Positions 54,601 through 63,471 of a DNA stretch of 64,000 nt are shown in pieces. The stretch lies in NCBI RefSeq assembly GCF_900142605.1, contig NZ_FRBL01000007.1:62001-126000 (forward strand), given 5' to 3'. A program made the position numbers and the translations under genes. This DNA comes from Chitinophaga jiangningensis (GTDB lineage: Bacteria > Bacteroidota > Bacteroidia > Chitinophagales > Chitinophagaceae). Below the pieces are notes generated by a model. That model searched no databases. It saw only the letters and a list, made by a program, of their open reading frames with translations, and was not told the origin of the DNA. Within the stretch, counting starts at the first letter, position 1. Every line of letters begins with the position of its first letter.

Positions 54601-57600
54601 CATTGATCGTATAAGTTACGGCATCACCCGGATGCAGCGAAGCCGGGCCTGTTTTTTTCAATTGCAGTCCGGGACTATATACCAGACTGGTGTTTGCCGT
54701 ATCGGTAATTACTGACTGACCCGGAGCGCTTACGCTTGCTATATTTTGTAAGGCAGATGTCGTGGCATCCGGCTTAACAGTGCCACGAACAGTGACGTAG
54801 ATAGCGTTGAGACCCACAGCAGCAATATTACCGGTAAGATTAATGTTATTGCCTGCACCGGAAGAAGCAGATGTTATCTGCGCATTACCTACCACGCGGC
54901 CAACCCAGGTAACGTTGATGATATCTGCCGGTACAATATCAGTGATAGTAATGCCTGTCGCATTGCTGGGGCCTGCGTTACGCACCAATATTGTGTAATT
55001 GATCTCATCACCAATATTGGCTTTTGTTTGTCCGATTTTCGTTACTGATAATCCGGGTTTAGTATAAACTATTGTCTGTGTTTCGTTTGATACAACAGGA
55101 GGTTTTCCGGTGATATTCACCACGGCGCTGTTCGCGATAGTACCAGTAAACGCCGGATCCACGGTAGCAGTGATATTAATCCGGATATAGTTATTGGCAC
55201 CAGCCGCAATATTGCCTGTTACCAGCACATTATTACCACTGCCTCCACCGGTTACCACACTCGCATTTCCAGATGATACAGAGGTCCATGTTACGTTGCT
55301 AAGCGTAGCCGGCAAGGCATCTGTAATATTGAGGTTGGTAGCATCAGAAGGGCCGCTGTTGGTCACCAGCAGCGAGAAGTTGATCGTACCACCTGCGGCC
55401 ACTGAATCAGGCGCCGTTTTCACAATTTTGATGTTTGGAGTATTCGTCACCGTAGTAACGACGGTATCGCTGTAGTTAATCGCATTGCCCGGCGTAGCGA
55501 TGGCGCCGAAGTTGCGGAAGGTGCCTGTGAAATCAGGACGCACGGTACCTGCTACGTTTACAAATATATGGTTGCCCGTATTTCCGGGGATGTTGCCCGT
55601 GATCACCACATTATTACCACTCCCCGTCTGGCCGCTGGCGATAACCGCATCACCGGTAACACTGGCGGTCCAGGTTACGTTGGTGATTTCAGGTGGCACC
55701 ACATCCTGCAGGAGGATATTATTTGCATTGGCGGTGGAGAGATTGGTGGCAATCAACGTATAGTTAATCACCCTGCCGGCGCTGATCGTATCCGGTCCAG
55801 TTTTCTGTAATACCAACGCAGGATCGTTCAGGATCAGGGTTTGAACGGTAGACTTCAGCGAATCAACGTGATCAATGGTTTCAGCTGCCACATTCAATAC
55901 CGTACCTGCTGCGGAAGGATCGGCCATAGCGTCAACGATGATACGTACATAGCCCGTGGATGCAGGAATATTGGCGTAGGTAGCTACATTGTTACCGACA
56001 CCTGTTGTATTGGTTATAATAGATGCGCCACCGCTCACAAAAGTTCTCCAGGTTACGTTGATCATTTCTGGTGGTACCAGGTCGGATATATCTACATTCT
56101 GCGCATCTGAAGGGCCCTGGTTGGTAACATCGATGGTGTATACGACCTTACCACCTGCTACTACGCGCTGCGGGCCCGACTTCTGAATCAGCAGTTGCGG
56201 GCGACTAACAATGGCCGTAGTTACCGTATCGCTCGGCACCGCGGTACCTCCGCCTGGGGTAGCGGTAGCTACATTTTGAATGGTGCCCTGGTAACCTGCG
56301 GCCGATTTACCAAAGATGAATACATCAATGAGGTTGCCGGCACCATGCGGGATGTTGGCAGTGATGTTCACGTTGTTTCCCGTACCTGTAGCGCCGCTGG
56401 TGATAGTGGCTGTACCGGCTGTTCCCGTGGTCCAGTAAACGTCCGTAAGTGCTGCCGGCACTACATCGCTGATCACCACCTGTTGTGCGTCAGAAAGGCC
56501 GTTATTGGTCAGGCGCAGCAGGTAATTCACGGACAGGCCGGCCGACACTGTATCAGGGCCACTCTTCACCACCTGCAGCTTAGGCTGGCTTAGCACCTCT
56601 GTGGTCACTACGTTGGATGGATACCTGTTGCCATTACCGGTAGTGGCCCCCGCCTGGTTAGTGATGGTGCCGCTAAATGCAGGGTCCACCAAAAGGTTCA
56701 CTGTTACATGGATGGCATTACCATCTCCTGCCTTAATATTTCCAGTTACTTCCAGCACATTACCGGTAATGATTACATTGGTAACAGCCGCGCTACCGTC
56801 TGTTGACGTTTTCACGACGGCGTTGCTTAACATAGCAGGAAAAGTATCTTTCAATGTAATCAGCGATGCATCAGAAGGGCCCGGATTCAGGACGGTAAGG
56901 TTGTAGGTAAGGGTACCTCCGGCCGCTACCGTAGCAGGGCCACTTTTCACCACCTGTAATTGTGAATTGCTGTTTACGATCGTTTCAATCCTGCTGGAGG
57001 TAGTTTGATCGCCGTTCACCGTTGCGCTGCCCTGGTTGGTGATTACACCCACCACAGCTGGTTTGATGGTGGCTGTAATGGTGATGGTAACAATATTATT
57101 GGCACCTGCAGGGATATCTGCTGTAACATTGAGCGTATTGCCGGAACCGGTGGCGCCGGATTTAACAACAGCTGCGCCCACTGCTGTAGCCGTCCAGGAT
57201 ACATTGGTAAGAGACGATGGAAGGTCATCGGCAATCAATGCATTCACGGCATTGGAAGGTCCGCTGTTGGTAACCTTCAGCGTGTAGGTAATTATGGAGC
57301 CTGCATCAGCACTGGCCGGACCAGCCTTCACAATACTAAGTGCCGGCTCGTTTTCCACCATGGTAATATTATTCGCATTTTTCGTAGTACCGTCAGCGGT
57401 AGCATAGGCCGTATTGCTCAGAAGACCTGTCGCATTAGGATTTACGGTACCGTCAACTGTCAGGATAATCTGGTTGCCGCTGCCCGCAGGAATATTCACT
57501 GCGCTGCCGATTATATTTCCGGTACCGGAAGCCGGAGCACCGGTGGCTACGGCTGCCCCTCCGCTGCCAGTAATCCGCCACGATACGTTGGTGATGGCGG

Positions 57601-60600
57601 CAGGCACTGTATCTCTCAACAACACATTAGTAGCGTTAGAAGGGCCACTATTAGTAACCGTAACAGTATAACTGATAGGATCACCTGCTACCACGTGGCC
57701 GGAGGCCGGACCTGTTTTCAGTATGTTGATACCTGTTTTGCTGGTGATTACTGTATTTACCTGGTTGGATGAATCAGCGATACCACCAGGAGGTGTAACC
57801 GTAGCCAGGTTAGTAAGCGTACCGGTGGCATCAGCGGCTACTGTGCCGGATATCAGCACCGTAAGTGTATTATCTGTTCCCGCCGGAATATTGGCAGTAA
57901 AGTTCACATTGCCTGTGCCACTGGCTGGTGTAGCGGTGGCGGCGCCGGAAGGTGTAACCGTCCAGCTGGGCGAAGAAAGTTTCACCGGCAGTAAATCCTG
58001 TACCGCCGCATTTAGCAGGTCGGAAGGGCCATCGTTACTGATCACCAGCGTATAGCTCATTGGCTCACCGGCAGCTACGGAGGCCGGTCCGGACTTCTGT
58101 GTGGTTATATCCACGCGACTTTCCTGGTTATCAATATCAGTAGCCGTATTCCCACCCGGATTGATATTCGTATAGCCGTCAGGGATAGTAACCGTAGCTG
58201 TATTCACTAACTGGCCGGTATAGCCGGATGGGATCGACAGTGTGTACTTTATCGTCAGAGTAGTACCAGCCGGAATATCTACCTGCTGGTTGATGGCACC
58301 AAAGCCGGAAGAATTAACCAGCGAATTGGAATTAGAAGTAATGGTCCATAAACCCAGCGTAATGCCCGGTGGGAAAGGATCTGCAATAGTAGCACCTATC
58401 AGGTCGGAAGGGCCGTTATTGGTAACTGTGATGAGGTAAGTGTTAGGTACCCCCGGTGTGTATGTCAGTTTATTATCGGTTTTTGTGACCACTACTTCCA
58501 CTGCCTTTGTCACCGGTGTAGTTACTGAGTCTTTTGGTTCATTATTGTATACGGAGCCTACCGGCGGATATACCGTGATGCGGTTAGTAATAGATGGCTG
58601 CTGATAGGTAGGCGCTACGGAGCCAGTAGCGGTGATAGTTACACTTTGGCCGGGTGCCAGCGTAACACCGGTCACGTTGCCACTTGCCTGGTCAAATGTT
58701 CCCTGCGAAATACTGGTGCTTTGCAGGATGAAACCTGTTGGCAGTGTATCCCTGACTGTAAATGTTTCATTGGGATATATCGTAGAAGGCCCGTTGTTGG
58801 TAACCACGGCGGTGTACGTGAGGGCACCACCAGCGGCCACTGTAGGCACGCTGGCGGATTTATCCACCGTCATGTTCAATACCGGCGGAAGAATACTGAT
58901 ATAGACATTTGCATTATCACAGGCGCCGTGTGAATCACAAACGCGGTAAACAAACATATCTGTTCCCTGGTAACCCGGTGCAGGCGTGTAGGTGAAAGTA
59001 CCGTCCGCATTCAGCTGCACGGTACCATGTGCCGGTTGCTGTACCGGTGTAGTCGTTACCGTTAGCGGATCATTTTCCAGGTCATAATCGTTGGTTACCA
59101 CGTTTCCGGAAACCGGTACATCTCTTACGGTAGCATAATAATCGTCCACTGCCACCGGCGGATTATTAGGTACCGTACCTGTAACGGTGGAAGTATTATT
59201 GCTCAAGTCCGGGTCTGGAATACCCGTGGCCGCACTCGCGGTAGCAGTGTTGGTAATAACGGTACCTCCGTTAGCGGAGGAATCTACAGTACCTCTAACG
59301 GTAACGACTATCTGATTTCCTGTTGCAAACGGAATGTTAGCCACCGCACTGATATTATTCCCGGTACCGGAAGTAGGGGTAATCAGCACATTAGTGCCTG
59401 TGGTGGCTGAATTCCAGCTTACATTGGTGAGTTGGGCCGGCACTGCATCGGTAATCGTAACGCCTGTAGCGGCCGCAGGACCCAGGTTTTCGATCAGCAA
59501 CCGGTAAGTAACGGTAGTACCGGTTTGATAGTTGCCACTTACCAGGGTTTTAGTGATGCGCACATCTGCCTGTTGTAAATATTGTAACACCACAGTGTCT
59601 ACTGAGCTGCCGCAGGCGCCGTTGTTGATCGTCCAGGTAAGTGTGGCGCTGCTATTAGGCTGTAGGGTTACGGTGGTATTGGGGTCTGTGGTATTGGAGA
59701 TGTTGGCGCTGCCGGCGATCACGGCCCAGGTTCCGGTACCGGTGGCCGGGCTGTTAGCATTCATCACAAAAATGCCGCTGTTATATTTTGTTTGATCCGG
59801 ACCCGCGTTGGCAGTATTGCCGCCAGTAACCACGGTGATGTTTACTGTATCCTGAGTGGAAGGGCAACTACCGCCTTGTATACGCCATACGAAGGAGTAA
59901 GTACCTGTTTGCAGGTTTTGTATGTCGGTGGTGGGGCTGCCGTTATTCAGGATATTGGCCTGACTTGGACCGGCAATCTGCTGCCAGTTACCATTTTCAT
60001 TCTGGCCGGGGGTATTGGCCTGCATGGTGGTGGAGGTGGTGTTACAGAGCTGCTGATCCGGGCCGGCATTGGCGGTAGTGGTACCTGCGTTTACCCGGAT
60101 GGTTACCTGCTGGGAGTTAGGCGGGCATACCGGTCCGTTGGAGGTGGTCCACACAAAAACGTAGGTGCCCTCGATGAGTCCTGATACGGTGGCATTGGGA
60201 TTGGCAGGATCGTCGAAAGTGGCGTTGTTAGGGCCGGAGGACTGGCTCCAAACGCCGGTGCCGGCGGTAGGTCGCTCCGCCTGCAGCGTATAGGAAGTGC
60301 CGCAGATGGTGGCATCCCCGCCGGGGCGGGATGGTGTAGGTTGCTGCCAGTTAGTGATAAGGACGGTGTCGGATGCGTTGCCGCAACCGCCGTTGCTCAC
60401 GGTCCATACAAAAGCGTAAGTGCCGTACTGTAAATTATTCACATTGGTATTGGGGAAGGTAGGATTATTGATGGTGGCGGTGGTGGGTCCATAGGCCTGC
60501 GTCCATACGCCGGTAACATTATTTCCCTGGAGGTTGGCACCGCTGTTTTCGCAGTTATTCTGGTCGGGGCCTGCATCAGCCGTAACGGCGTTCGCCACTA

Positions 60601-61522
60601 GTGTGGTGTCTCTCTTTATGTTATTACAACCGCCACCAGAGGGGGCTGCATTGCATTCCTCCTGCTCATTGCCTGGCACCTGGTTATTAGGGTTGGAGGC
60701 GTCTGTATCGAGGTCGGTACCGGATCGAATCACTGCTACTTCTACAATGCCCAGGTTAGCCGGTGCCGGCTGGGTTACCAGCACATTAAACACGAAAGTG
60801 GCCATCCCGTTAGGTGTGAGGGTGATAGAGTCGATATAAACGCTGTTTACCACGCTGCCGGTACCAAAGAAGCCACCTCCGGCCGTTATGTTTTTTCTTA
60901 CCAGGGAGATGTTATTGACCGCGGTGGTAACGCCCACCTGTAGTTTGGCGTTTACAGCGGAGTCGGGGCCATTATTGCGGATACCTACCTGTATAGTATA
61001 GGCGTTGTTGACGCAGGCATTTGGGGGTGTTTCAATGAAAGTGACTTCCATGTCCATGTGCCGGCGGGTATCTATGATATCGGTGGCGGAGTTGTTGGCA
61101 GCATTATTATCATTAGGAGTCGTAACGGTAGCTGTATTGGTGATGGTATTAGGCGCATCGGAGGCTACTTTTACGGGGATGGTGATGTCCGGGTAGTTAT
61201 CCCCACCGCCGCCAAGAACATCTGAACGGGTGGCGGTAATGGTGTTGCCGGTGGTGGTGATCGTCCATCCGTTACCGGTAGGTGTGCCGGGTATAAGTCC
61301 GGCTGGTAGTACATCCGTTACCGTTACCAGGTTGCCACCTACTTTAGAAGTGCCTAAGTTTCTGACGGTGAGGGTATACGTTCCCGTGAGACTCTTACGC
61401 AGATTGCCGGAATTTGTTTTGGTGATGGTCATGTCCGGATTTTGCGCCATGGTGGCCTGTCCGGAGGCTAAAAGAATAGTACAGAACAATAGAATAGTGT
61501 AACGCAGTACAAACTTACCCAT
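48677..61522 (-). CDS. Giant DUF11-repeat surface protein with type IX (type B) sorting domain
   Basis: 4,281 residues. Signal peptide 1-26 (VLRYTILLFCTILLASGQATMAQ). Two DUF11-like units come first, then about residues 310-690 four SprB/PKD-like modules of the AGPDQ type (the only Cys-rich part). Next is one DUF11 unit and an Ig/cadherin-like module (NPPVAVDDYYATVRDVPVSG, ending GTFTYTPAPGYQGTD-like, about 815-910). Then about 26 further DUF11 units run to about 4,190, each around 120 residues and each opening with a KSGP- or KTGP-like motif, followed by YTLxVTNxGPS and TNVxW. The C-terminal 90 residues (FLPNIISPNGDGKNDYF, LIIYNRWGNQVYQS, WDGHNLNEGTYFY) are the gliding-motility-associated type B sorting domain. 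It is probably exported by the type IX system and kept at the surface as an adhesin or fibre; function is inferred. Repeat units differ considerably and are not recent copies. Confidence 0.93.
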   Translation of the reverse strand: MGKFVLRYTILLFCTILLASGQATMAQNPDMTITKTNSGNLRKSLTGTYTLTVRNLGTSKVGGNLVTVTDVLPAGLIPGTPTGNGWTITTTGNTITATRSDVLGGGGDNYPDITIPVKVASDAPNTITNTATVTTPNDNNAANNSATDIIDTRRHMDMEVTFIETPPNACVNNAYTIQVGIRNNGPDSAVNAKLQVGVTTAVNNISLVRKNITAGGGFFGTGSVVNSVYIDSITLTPNGMATFVFNVLVTQPAPANLGIVEVAVIRSGTDLDTDASNPNNQVPGNEQEECNAAPSGGGCNNIKRDTTLVANAVTADAGPDQNNCENSGANLQGNNVTGVWTQAYGPTTATINNPTFPNTNVNNLQYGTYAFVWTVSNGGCGNASDTVLITNWQQPTPSRPGGDATICGTSYTLQAERPTAGTGVWSQSSGPNNATFDDPANPNATVSGLIEGTYVFVWTTSNGPVCPPNSQQVTIRVNAGTTTANAGPDQQLCNTTSTTMQANTPGQNENGNWQQIAGPSQANILNNGSPTTDIQNLQTGTYSFVWRIQGGSCPSTQDTVNITVVTGGNTANAGPDQTKYNSGIFVMNANSPATGTGTWAVIAGSANISNTTDPNTTVTLQPNSSATLTWTINNGACGSSVDTVVLQYLQQADVRITKTLVSGNYQTGTTVTYRLLIENLGPAAATGVTITDAVPAQLTNVSWNSATTGTNVLITPTSGTGNNISAVANIPFATGNQIVVTVRGTVDSSANGGTVITNTATASAATGIPDPDLSNNTSTVTGTVPNNPPVAVDDYYATVRDVPVSGNVVTNDYDLENDPLTVTTTPVQQPAHGTVQLNADGTFTYTPAPGYQGTDMFVYRVCDSHGACDNANVYISILPPVLNMTVDKSASVPTVAAGGALTYTAVVTNNGPSTIYPNETFTVRDTLPTGFILQSTSISQGTFDQASGNVTGVTLAPGQSVTITATGSVAPTYQQPSITNRITVYPPVGSVYNNEPKDSVTTPVTKAVEVVVTKTDNKLTYTPGVPNTYLITVTNNGPSDLIGATIADPFPPGITLGLWTITSNSNSLVNSSGFGAINQQVDIPAGTTLTIKYTLSIPSGYTGQLVNTATVTIPDGYTNINPGGNTATDIDNQESRVDITTQKSGPASVAAGEPMSYTLVISNDGPSDLLNAAVQDLLPVKLSSPSWTVTPSGAATATPASGTGNVNFTANIPAGTDNTLTVLISGTVAADATGTLTNLATVTPPGGIADSSNQVNTVITSKTGINILKTGPASGHVVAGDPISYTVTVTNSGPSNATNVLLRDTVPAAITNVSWRITGSGGAAVATGAPASGTGNIIGSAVNIPAGSGNQIILTVDGTVNPNATGLLSNTAYATADGTTKNANNITMVENEPALSIVKAGPASADAGSIITYTLKVTNSGPSNAVNALIADDLPSSLTNVSWTATAVGAAVVKSGATGSGNTLNVTADIPAGANNIVTITITATIKPAVVGVITNQGSATVNGDQTTSSRIETIVNSNSQLQVVKSGPATVAAGGTLTYNLTVLNPGPSDASLITLKDTFPAMLSNAVVKTSTDGSAAVTNVIITGNVLEVTGNIKAGDGNAIHVTVNLLVDPAFSGTITNQAGATTGNGNRYPSNVVTTEVLSQPKLQVVKSGPDTVSAGLSVNYLLRLTNNGLSDAQQVVISDVVPAALTDVYWTTGTAGTATITSGATGTGNNVNITANIPHGAGNLIDVFIFGKSAAGYQGTIQNVATATPGGGTAVPSDTVTTAIVSRPQLLIQKSGPQRVVAGGKVVYTIDVTNQGPSDAQNVDISDLVPPEMINVTWRTFVSGGASIITNTTGVGNNVATYANIPASTGYVRIIVDAMADPSAAGTVLNVAAETIDHVDSLKSTVQTLILNDPALVLQKTGPDTISAGRVINYTLIATNLSTANANNILLQDVVPPEITNVTWTASVTGDAVIASGQTGSGNNVVITGNIPGNTGNHIFVNVAGTVRPDFTGTFRNFGAIATPGNAINYSDTVVTTVTNTPNIKIVKTAPDSVAAGGTINFSLLVTNSGPSDATNLNITDALPATLSNVTWTSVSSGNASVVTGGGSGNNVLVTGNIAAGANNYIRINITATVDPAFTGTIANSAVVNITGKPPVVSNETQTIVYTKPGLSVTKIGQTKANIGDEINYTILVRNAGPSNATGITITDIVPADIINVTWVGRVVGNAQITSASSGAGNNINLTGNIAAVGLNAIYVTVRGTVKPDATTSALQNIASVSAPGQSVITDTANTSLVYSPGLQLKKTGPASLHPGDAVTYTINVTNAGPSDITTMSIGDAINTAILNPVWTATTTGNATVDATSGTGNINLTGSIAAGAGNRISITISGQLDPAYQQSALINTAVGTIPGTLPVASTVNTTVTSSADMTLTKSGPSQAAAGENITYTLTLTNAGPSNVYGYTFNDVIPSGLTNATWTATPTGTGATVSATSGTGNVSFTGDLPADAASIQVVIHATVKPDVQAGNIINTASAIATGVPQAAATFVTAVAPHADLAITKSGPATIREGQQVAYTLKVTNNGPSDVLGATISDAVPAGITITGATATTTGNASATSPSIVGQNGSLVVNIGAGAGNAVIVTINGVVTPGVAASITNTAIVTPPAGLTDDNLTNNTSTVTSVTNTVPGGGISKSGPASAHVGDTIQYVMTIDNNGLTDLNGIAFTDNVPAGLQVIGWNAVPVGNASITPSSGTGNNIAATVNVGSSLSGAITITVDAIVLSTAGATVINTATLNTAPPQSSTVVTNIDQSVNLKINKTGPLALQAGLPITYTITVSNAGAADVVNALIEDTISYAILNPTWTATGQDGATVGTASGSGNISLNASIPANQGSVFITVRGTVDPGFQGVITNTAVATLPPGVSGPSPVTSVVNTVVSANTALQILKSGPDAASSGGHVSYVVQVSNPGPATANGIAILDTIAASLTNVSWQARAINGTITSGAAGTGNLLNVQANLSDGGIARIFIDGTIRTDFTGTILNTAHSTQGGNDYASNQVRTVVTTQAGIAITKTGPAKAQAGAPVDYVITVTNRGPADAIGVTIGDLIPPQILNPVWTAIAEDSAQITSGNTTNIPGNVVLTANIRANATSRVVVTVRGTIDPTFSGTITNVGQAQLPNQARLTDTVVTTVTNFAGLDLHKTGPDSAAAGSLITYSVTVVNNGPSAGTGIRVVDTLATALQDVKWSATANGLSTIQGGNVINKTGNPDFTANMPAGAANSILLTITGRVAPSFTGTISNHAVGVVNGVNVPSNTINTVVSSIPGVHIVKAGPPEAKAGGRTSYSIVVTNAGPSDAPAIQISDIIPAAIQGASWQAAVQGSATINGGSSLSGTGNISFTGSIPAGSNNAILISIIGTIDPTFSGALTNTAKVQTGSVMDSSMVTTNVISAPKVTIQKSGPDTVSAGAGITYSLIVQNTGLVPLNNLSITDLVPVEIQNVSWSAVATGGTITGGSSGSGNNVTVTGTLAVGTQNNITVTITGTVNAADTASISNVCHVAEGNTILDRDHVVTAVMNSANVQLTKSGPARAASGSRITYLIDATNYGPSDVLNATISDVVVNNLQNVTWTVTTSGNAVLTSPASGTGNNINVTGTLPAGDSNHVHVVVQGTIDPNFTGTLVNTATGRDSKGRTKQSTVTTLVTKQAIPGIAKSGPATANAGDAVSYQLSVSNLGTSNIDGAVITDTVPALLTNVTWSASGVGTAFITGPSSGSGNNISLKGSIPAGAANSIQIRVTGRIPANATATSMSNTAAVTAADGTTARSNTVVTTINKRFALKVVKTGPATANAGDSIKYVLRVTNSGPSDGAAVTIGDVLSSNNFSGYNWAAAAVGKATLNSIAIGTNTPVNVLANLPAGDTNAIVLTITAQVRADFSGQISNTGTAAVSGTIVNSNTVVTTVTRVADVSILKYGDLELEEGAFITYTLVARNNGPASANGAVITDAIPARISGITSNVTLAENGAGNVNIDLTNNLLKATVGTFPAGSSVIIVIKGQLTGVGVVTNQAFIEVPAGVTDPVPQNNSSRVVNSVVTQQIKTDLQLTKTYQGAASLHVGDRVSFNIAVTNAGPRPDGLVTVRDTLQPNLELAGQPTVSTGSVTYDAASRILIWSIGAMQVNDAHTMALTARVTNTGSVRNAAAVGGLLPDLDLANNYDTTAAIPVTGDDIFLPNIISPNGDGKNDYFKIPGIERYPNSTLIIYNRWGNQVYQSKNYHNEWDGHNLNEGTYFYILQLNTGNGEREYKGWIELVR

Positions 61523-61528
61523 AGATTG

Positions 61529-61541
61529 GATTTTTAGGGAG
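61529..61541 (-). promoter_or_regulatory. Shared leader element CTCCCTAAAAATC (giant gene)
   Basis: The same 13 bases as at 46298-46286, six bases before the ATG of the giant gene. The rest of 61523-61718 is non-coding; I found no TAnnTTTG box for the giant gene in it. Confidence 0.5.
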
Positions 61542-61718
61542 GCTGATGATGCTGGTAGGGGATCAAATAGGTCAGTTGATGTTTAACCATTTAGCAGGGG
61601 CTTGGGTTCAGTTTTCGTTGATTTTTTGGCATTTATGTTCCGGGGTGCTGGGTTCAGGAATACAAAAATTCTCGCTGCTGCAATGGGCACCGATGGTCCT
61701 GATGATCCTGAAACGCAA

Positions 61719-61795
61719 ACTGCCTTTTGCACCTGGCCGGGTGGCAAAAGGCAGTAAAAGAAGAAAGGCTCTCCGGTATCCGGAGAGCCTTTCTT
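61719..61795. terminator. Twin-hairpin terminator after atpA
   Basis: Hairpin 1 is ACTGCCTTTTGC with its complement (61719-61730 and 61744-61755). Hairpin 2 is a 16-base perfect stem (61761-61776 with 61780-61795, loop TAT on the plus strand). On the minus strand the stems contain and are followed by T-rich sequence, ending the ATP-synthase transcript. Confidence 0.8.
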
Positions 61796-61811
61796 ATATC
61801 ATTCAATTCGC

Positions 61812-63389
61812 TTATGCGAATCTTGGTTTCAGTTCATTTGCGAGCGTAACCATTTTTTTGATACCATCTTCTGGCAGGTTACCTTTTTTGAACTCGAGCA
61901 GTACGTCTGGCAGGCGAACATCCATTTCGTTCAGGAATGCTTCTTCGAAAGCTTTTACCTGTTTAACTGGTACTTCACGCAGCAGGCCGTTGGTACCCAG
62001 GTAGATCATAGCAACTTGCTTTTCTACCGGATAAGGGCTGTACTGAGCTTGTTTCAGGATTTCCACGTTACGCTGACCTTTGTCGATTACGGCTTTGGTA
62101 GCAGCATCGAGGTCACCACCGAATTTGGAGAAGGCTTCCATCTCACGATATTGAGCCTGGTCCAGTTTCAGGGTACCGGATACTTTCTTCATGGATTTGA
62201 TCTGCGCGTTACCACCTACGCGGGATACGGAGATACCTACGTTGATAGCAGGGCGGATACCGGCGTTGAACAGGTTACCTTCCAGGAAGATCTGACCATC
62301 GGTGATGGAGATTACGTTGGTAGGGATGTATGCGGATACGTCAGAAGCCTGTGTTTCGATGATTGGGAGCGCTGTCAGGGAACCACCACCTTTTACCAGG
62401 TGTTTGATAGATTCTGGCAGGTCGTTCATCTGGCGGGCGATTTCATCTTTGTTGATGATTTTCGCAGCACGCTCGAGCAGGCGGCTATGCAGGTAGAATA
62501 CGTCACCTGGGTAAGCTTCACGACCTGGAGGGCGTTTCAGCAGCAGGGACACCTCACGGTAAGCTACGGCTTGTTTTGACAGATCATCGTAAACGATCAG
62601 TGCAGGGCGACCGCTATCACGGAAGAACTCACCGATAGCAGCACCAGCGAATGGCGCGTAGAACTGCAGTGGAGCAGGATCAGCGGCGTTAGCAGCTACG
62701 ATGATGGTGTAAGCCATTGCGCCGGCTTCCTGTAAAGTTTTCATCACACCGGCAACGGTAGATGCTTTCTGACCTACAGCAACGTAGATGCAGTATACTG
62801 GTTTACCAGCTTCGTAGAATTCTTTCTGATTGATGATGGTATCGATACAGATCGCTGTTTTACCAGTCTGACGGTCACCGATTACCAGCTCACGCTGACC
62901 ACGGCCGATAGGAATCATCGCGTCGATCGCTTTAACACCTGTCTGCATTGGTTCTTTTACTGGCTCACGGAACAGAACGCCTGGTGCTTTACGCTCCAGT
63001 GGCATTTCGTACAGTTCACCAGCGATAGGGCCTTTACCATCGATAGGCTGACCCAGTGTATTTACTACGCGACCAACCATACCTTCACCTACGTTGATAG
63101 ATGCGATTTTTTTGGTACGACGTACTTTATCACCTTCTTTAATACCTGTTGACTCACCCATCAATACCACACCTACGTTGTCTTCCTCGAGGTTCAGTGC
63201 AATTGCCTGAACACCGTTACTGAACTCAACCAGCTCACCGTAACCTACGTTACCCAAACCGTAAATGCGGGCGATACCATCACCCACCTGCAATACTGTA
63301 CCAACCTCTTCCAGGCTTGCATCAGCGTTGAAGTTGCTTAACTGCTGGCGTAATATCGCCGAAATTTCATCAGGTTTAATATCAACCAT
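61812..63389 (-). CDS. atpA: ATP synthase F1 subunit alpha
   Basis: 525 residues. Forms the alpha3beta3 head of F1. The P-loop is GDRQTGKTAIC at about residue 171-181. Other family features are VGDGIARIYGLGNVGYGE, the family signature around PAINVGISVSRVGG, and the adenine-pocket region TDGQIFLEGNLFNAG. It follows atpH by 82 bases on the same strand. No atpG or atpD follows it: the transcript ends at a twin-hairpin terminator. Confidence 0.97.
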   Translation of the reverse strand: MVDIKPDEISAILRQQLSNFNADASLEEVGTVLQVGDGIARIYGLGNVGYGELVEFSNGVQAIALNLEEDNVGVVLMGESTGIKEGDKVRRTKKIASINVGEGMVGRVVNTLGQPIDGKGPIAGELYEMPLERKAPGVLFREPVKEPMQTGVKAIDAMIPIGRGQRELVIGDRQTGKTAICIDTIINQKEFYEAGKPVYCIYVAVGQKASTVAGVMKTLQEAGAMAYTIIVAANAADPAPLQFYAPFAGAAIGEFFRDSGRPALIVYDDLSKQAVAYREVSLLLKRPPGREAYPGDVFYLHSRLLERAAKIINKDEIARQMNDLPESIKHLVKGGGSLTALPIIETQASDVSAYIPTNVISITDGQIFLEGNLFNAGIRPAINVGISVSRVGGNAQIKSMKKVSGTLKLDQAQYREMEAFSKFGGDLDAATKAVIDKGQRNVEILKQAQYSPYPVEKQVAMIYLGTNGLLREVPVKQVKAFEEAFLNEMDVRLPDVLLEFKKGNLPEDGIKKMVTLANELKPRFA

Positions 63390-63471
63390 AATTATGCTTT
63401 TTAAAAAGAGTCGTTAGAGTAATTGATTGTAACGACAACAGCTTTGCGTGTACGCAGCGGCTGCTGTATTA

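Noticed and set aside
49656..60839. Many plus-strand open frames opposite the giant DUF11 gene
   Set aside because: They come from the repeated Thr/Val/Gly codon pattern of the real gene and resemble one another only for that reason.
48677..61522. CRISPR array or recent DNA repeats
   Set aside because: The periodicity is about 360 bases at protein level with divergent DNA; there are no short direct repeats with unique spacers.
61546..62004. 152-codon plus-strand frame
   Set aside because: It runs through the twin-hairpin terminator and into the antisense of atpA.
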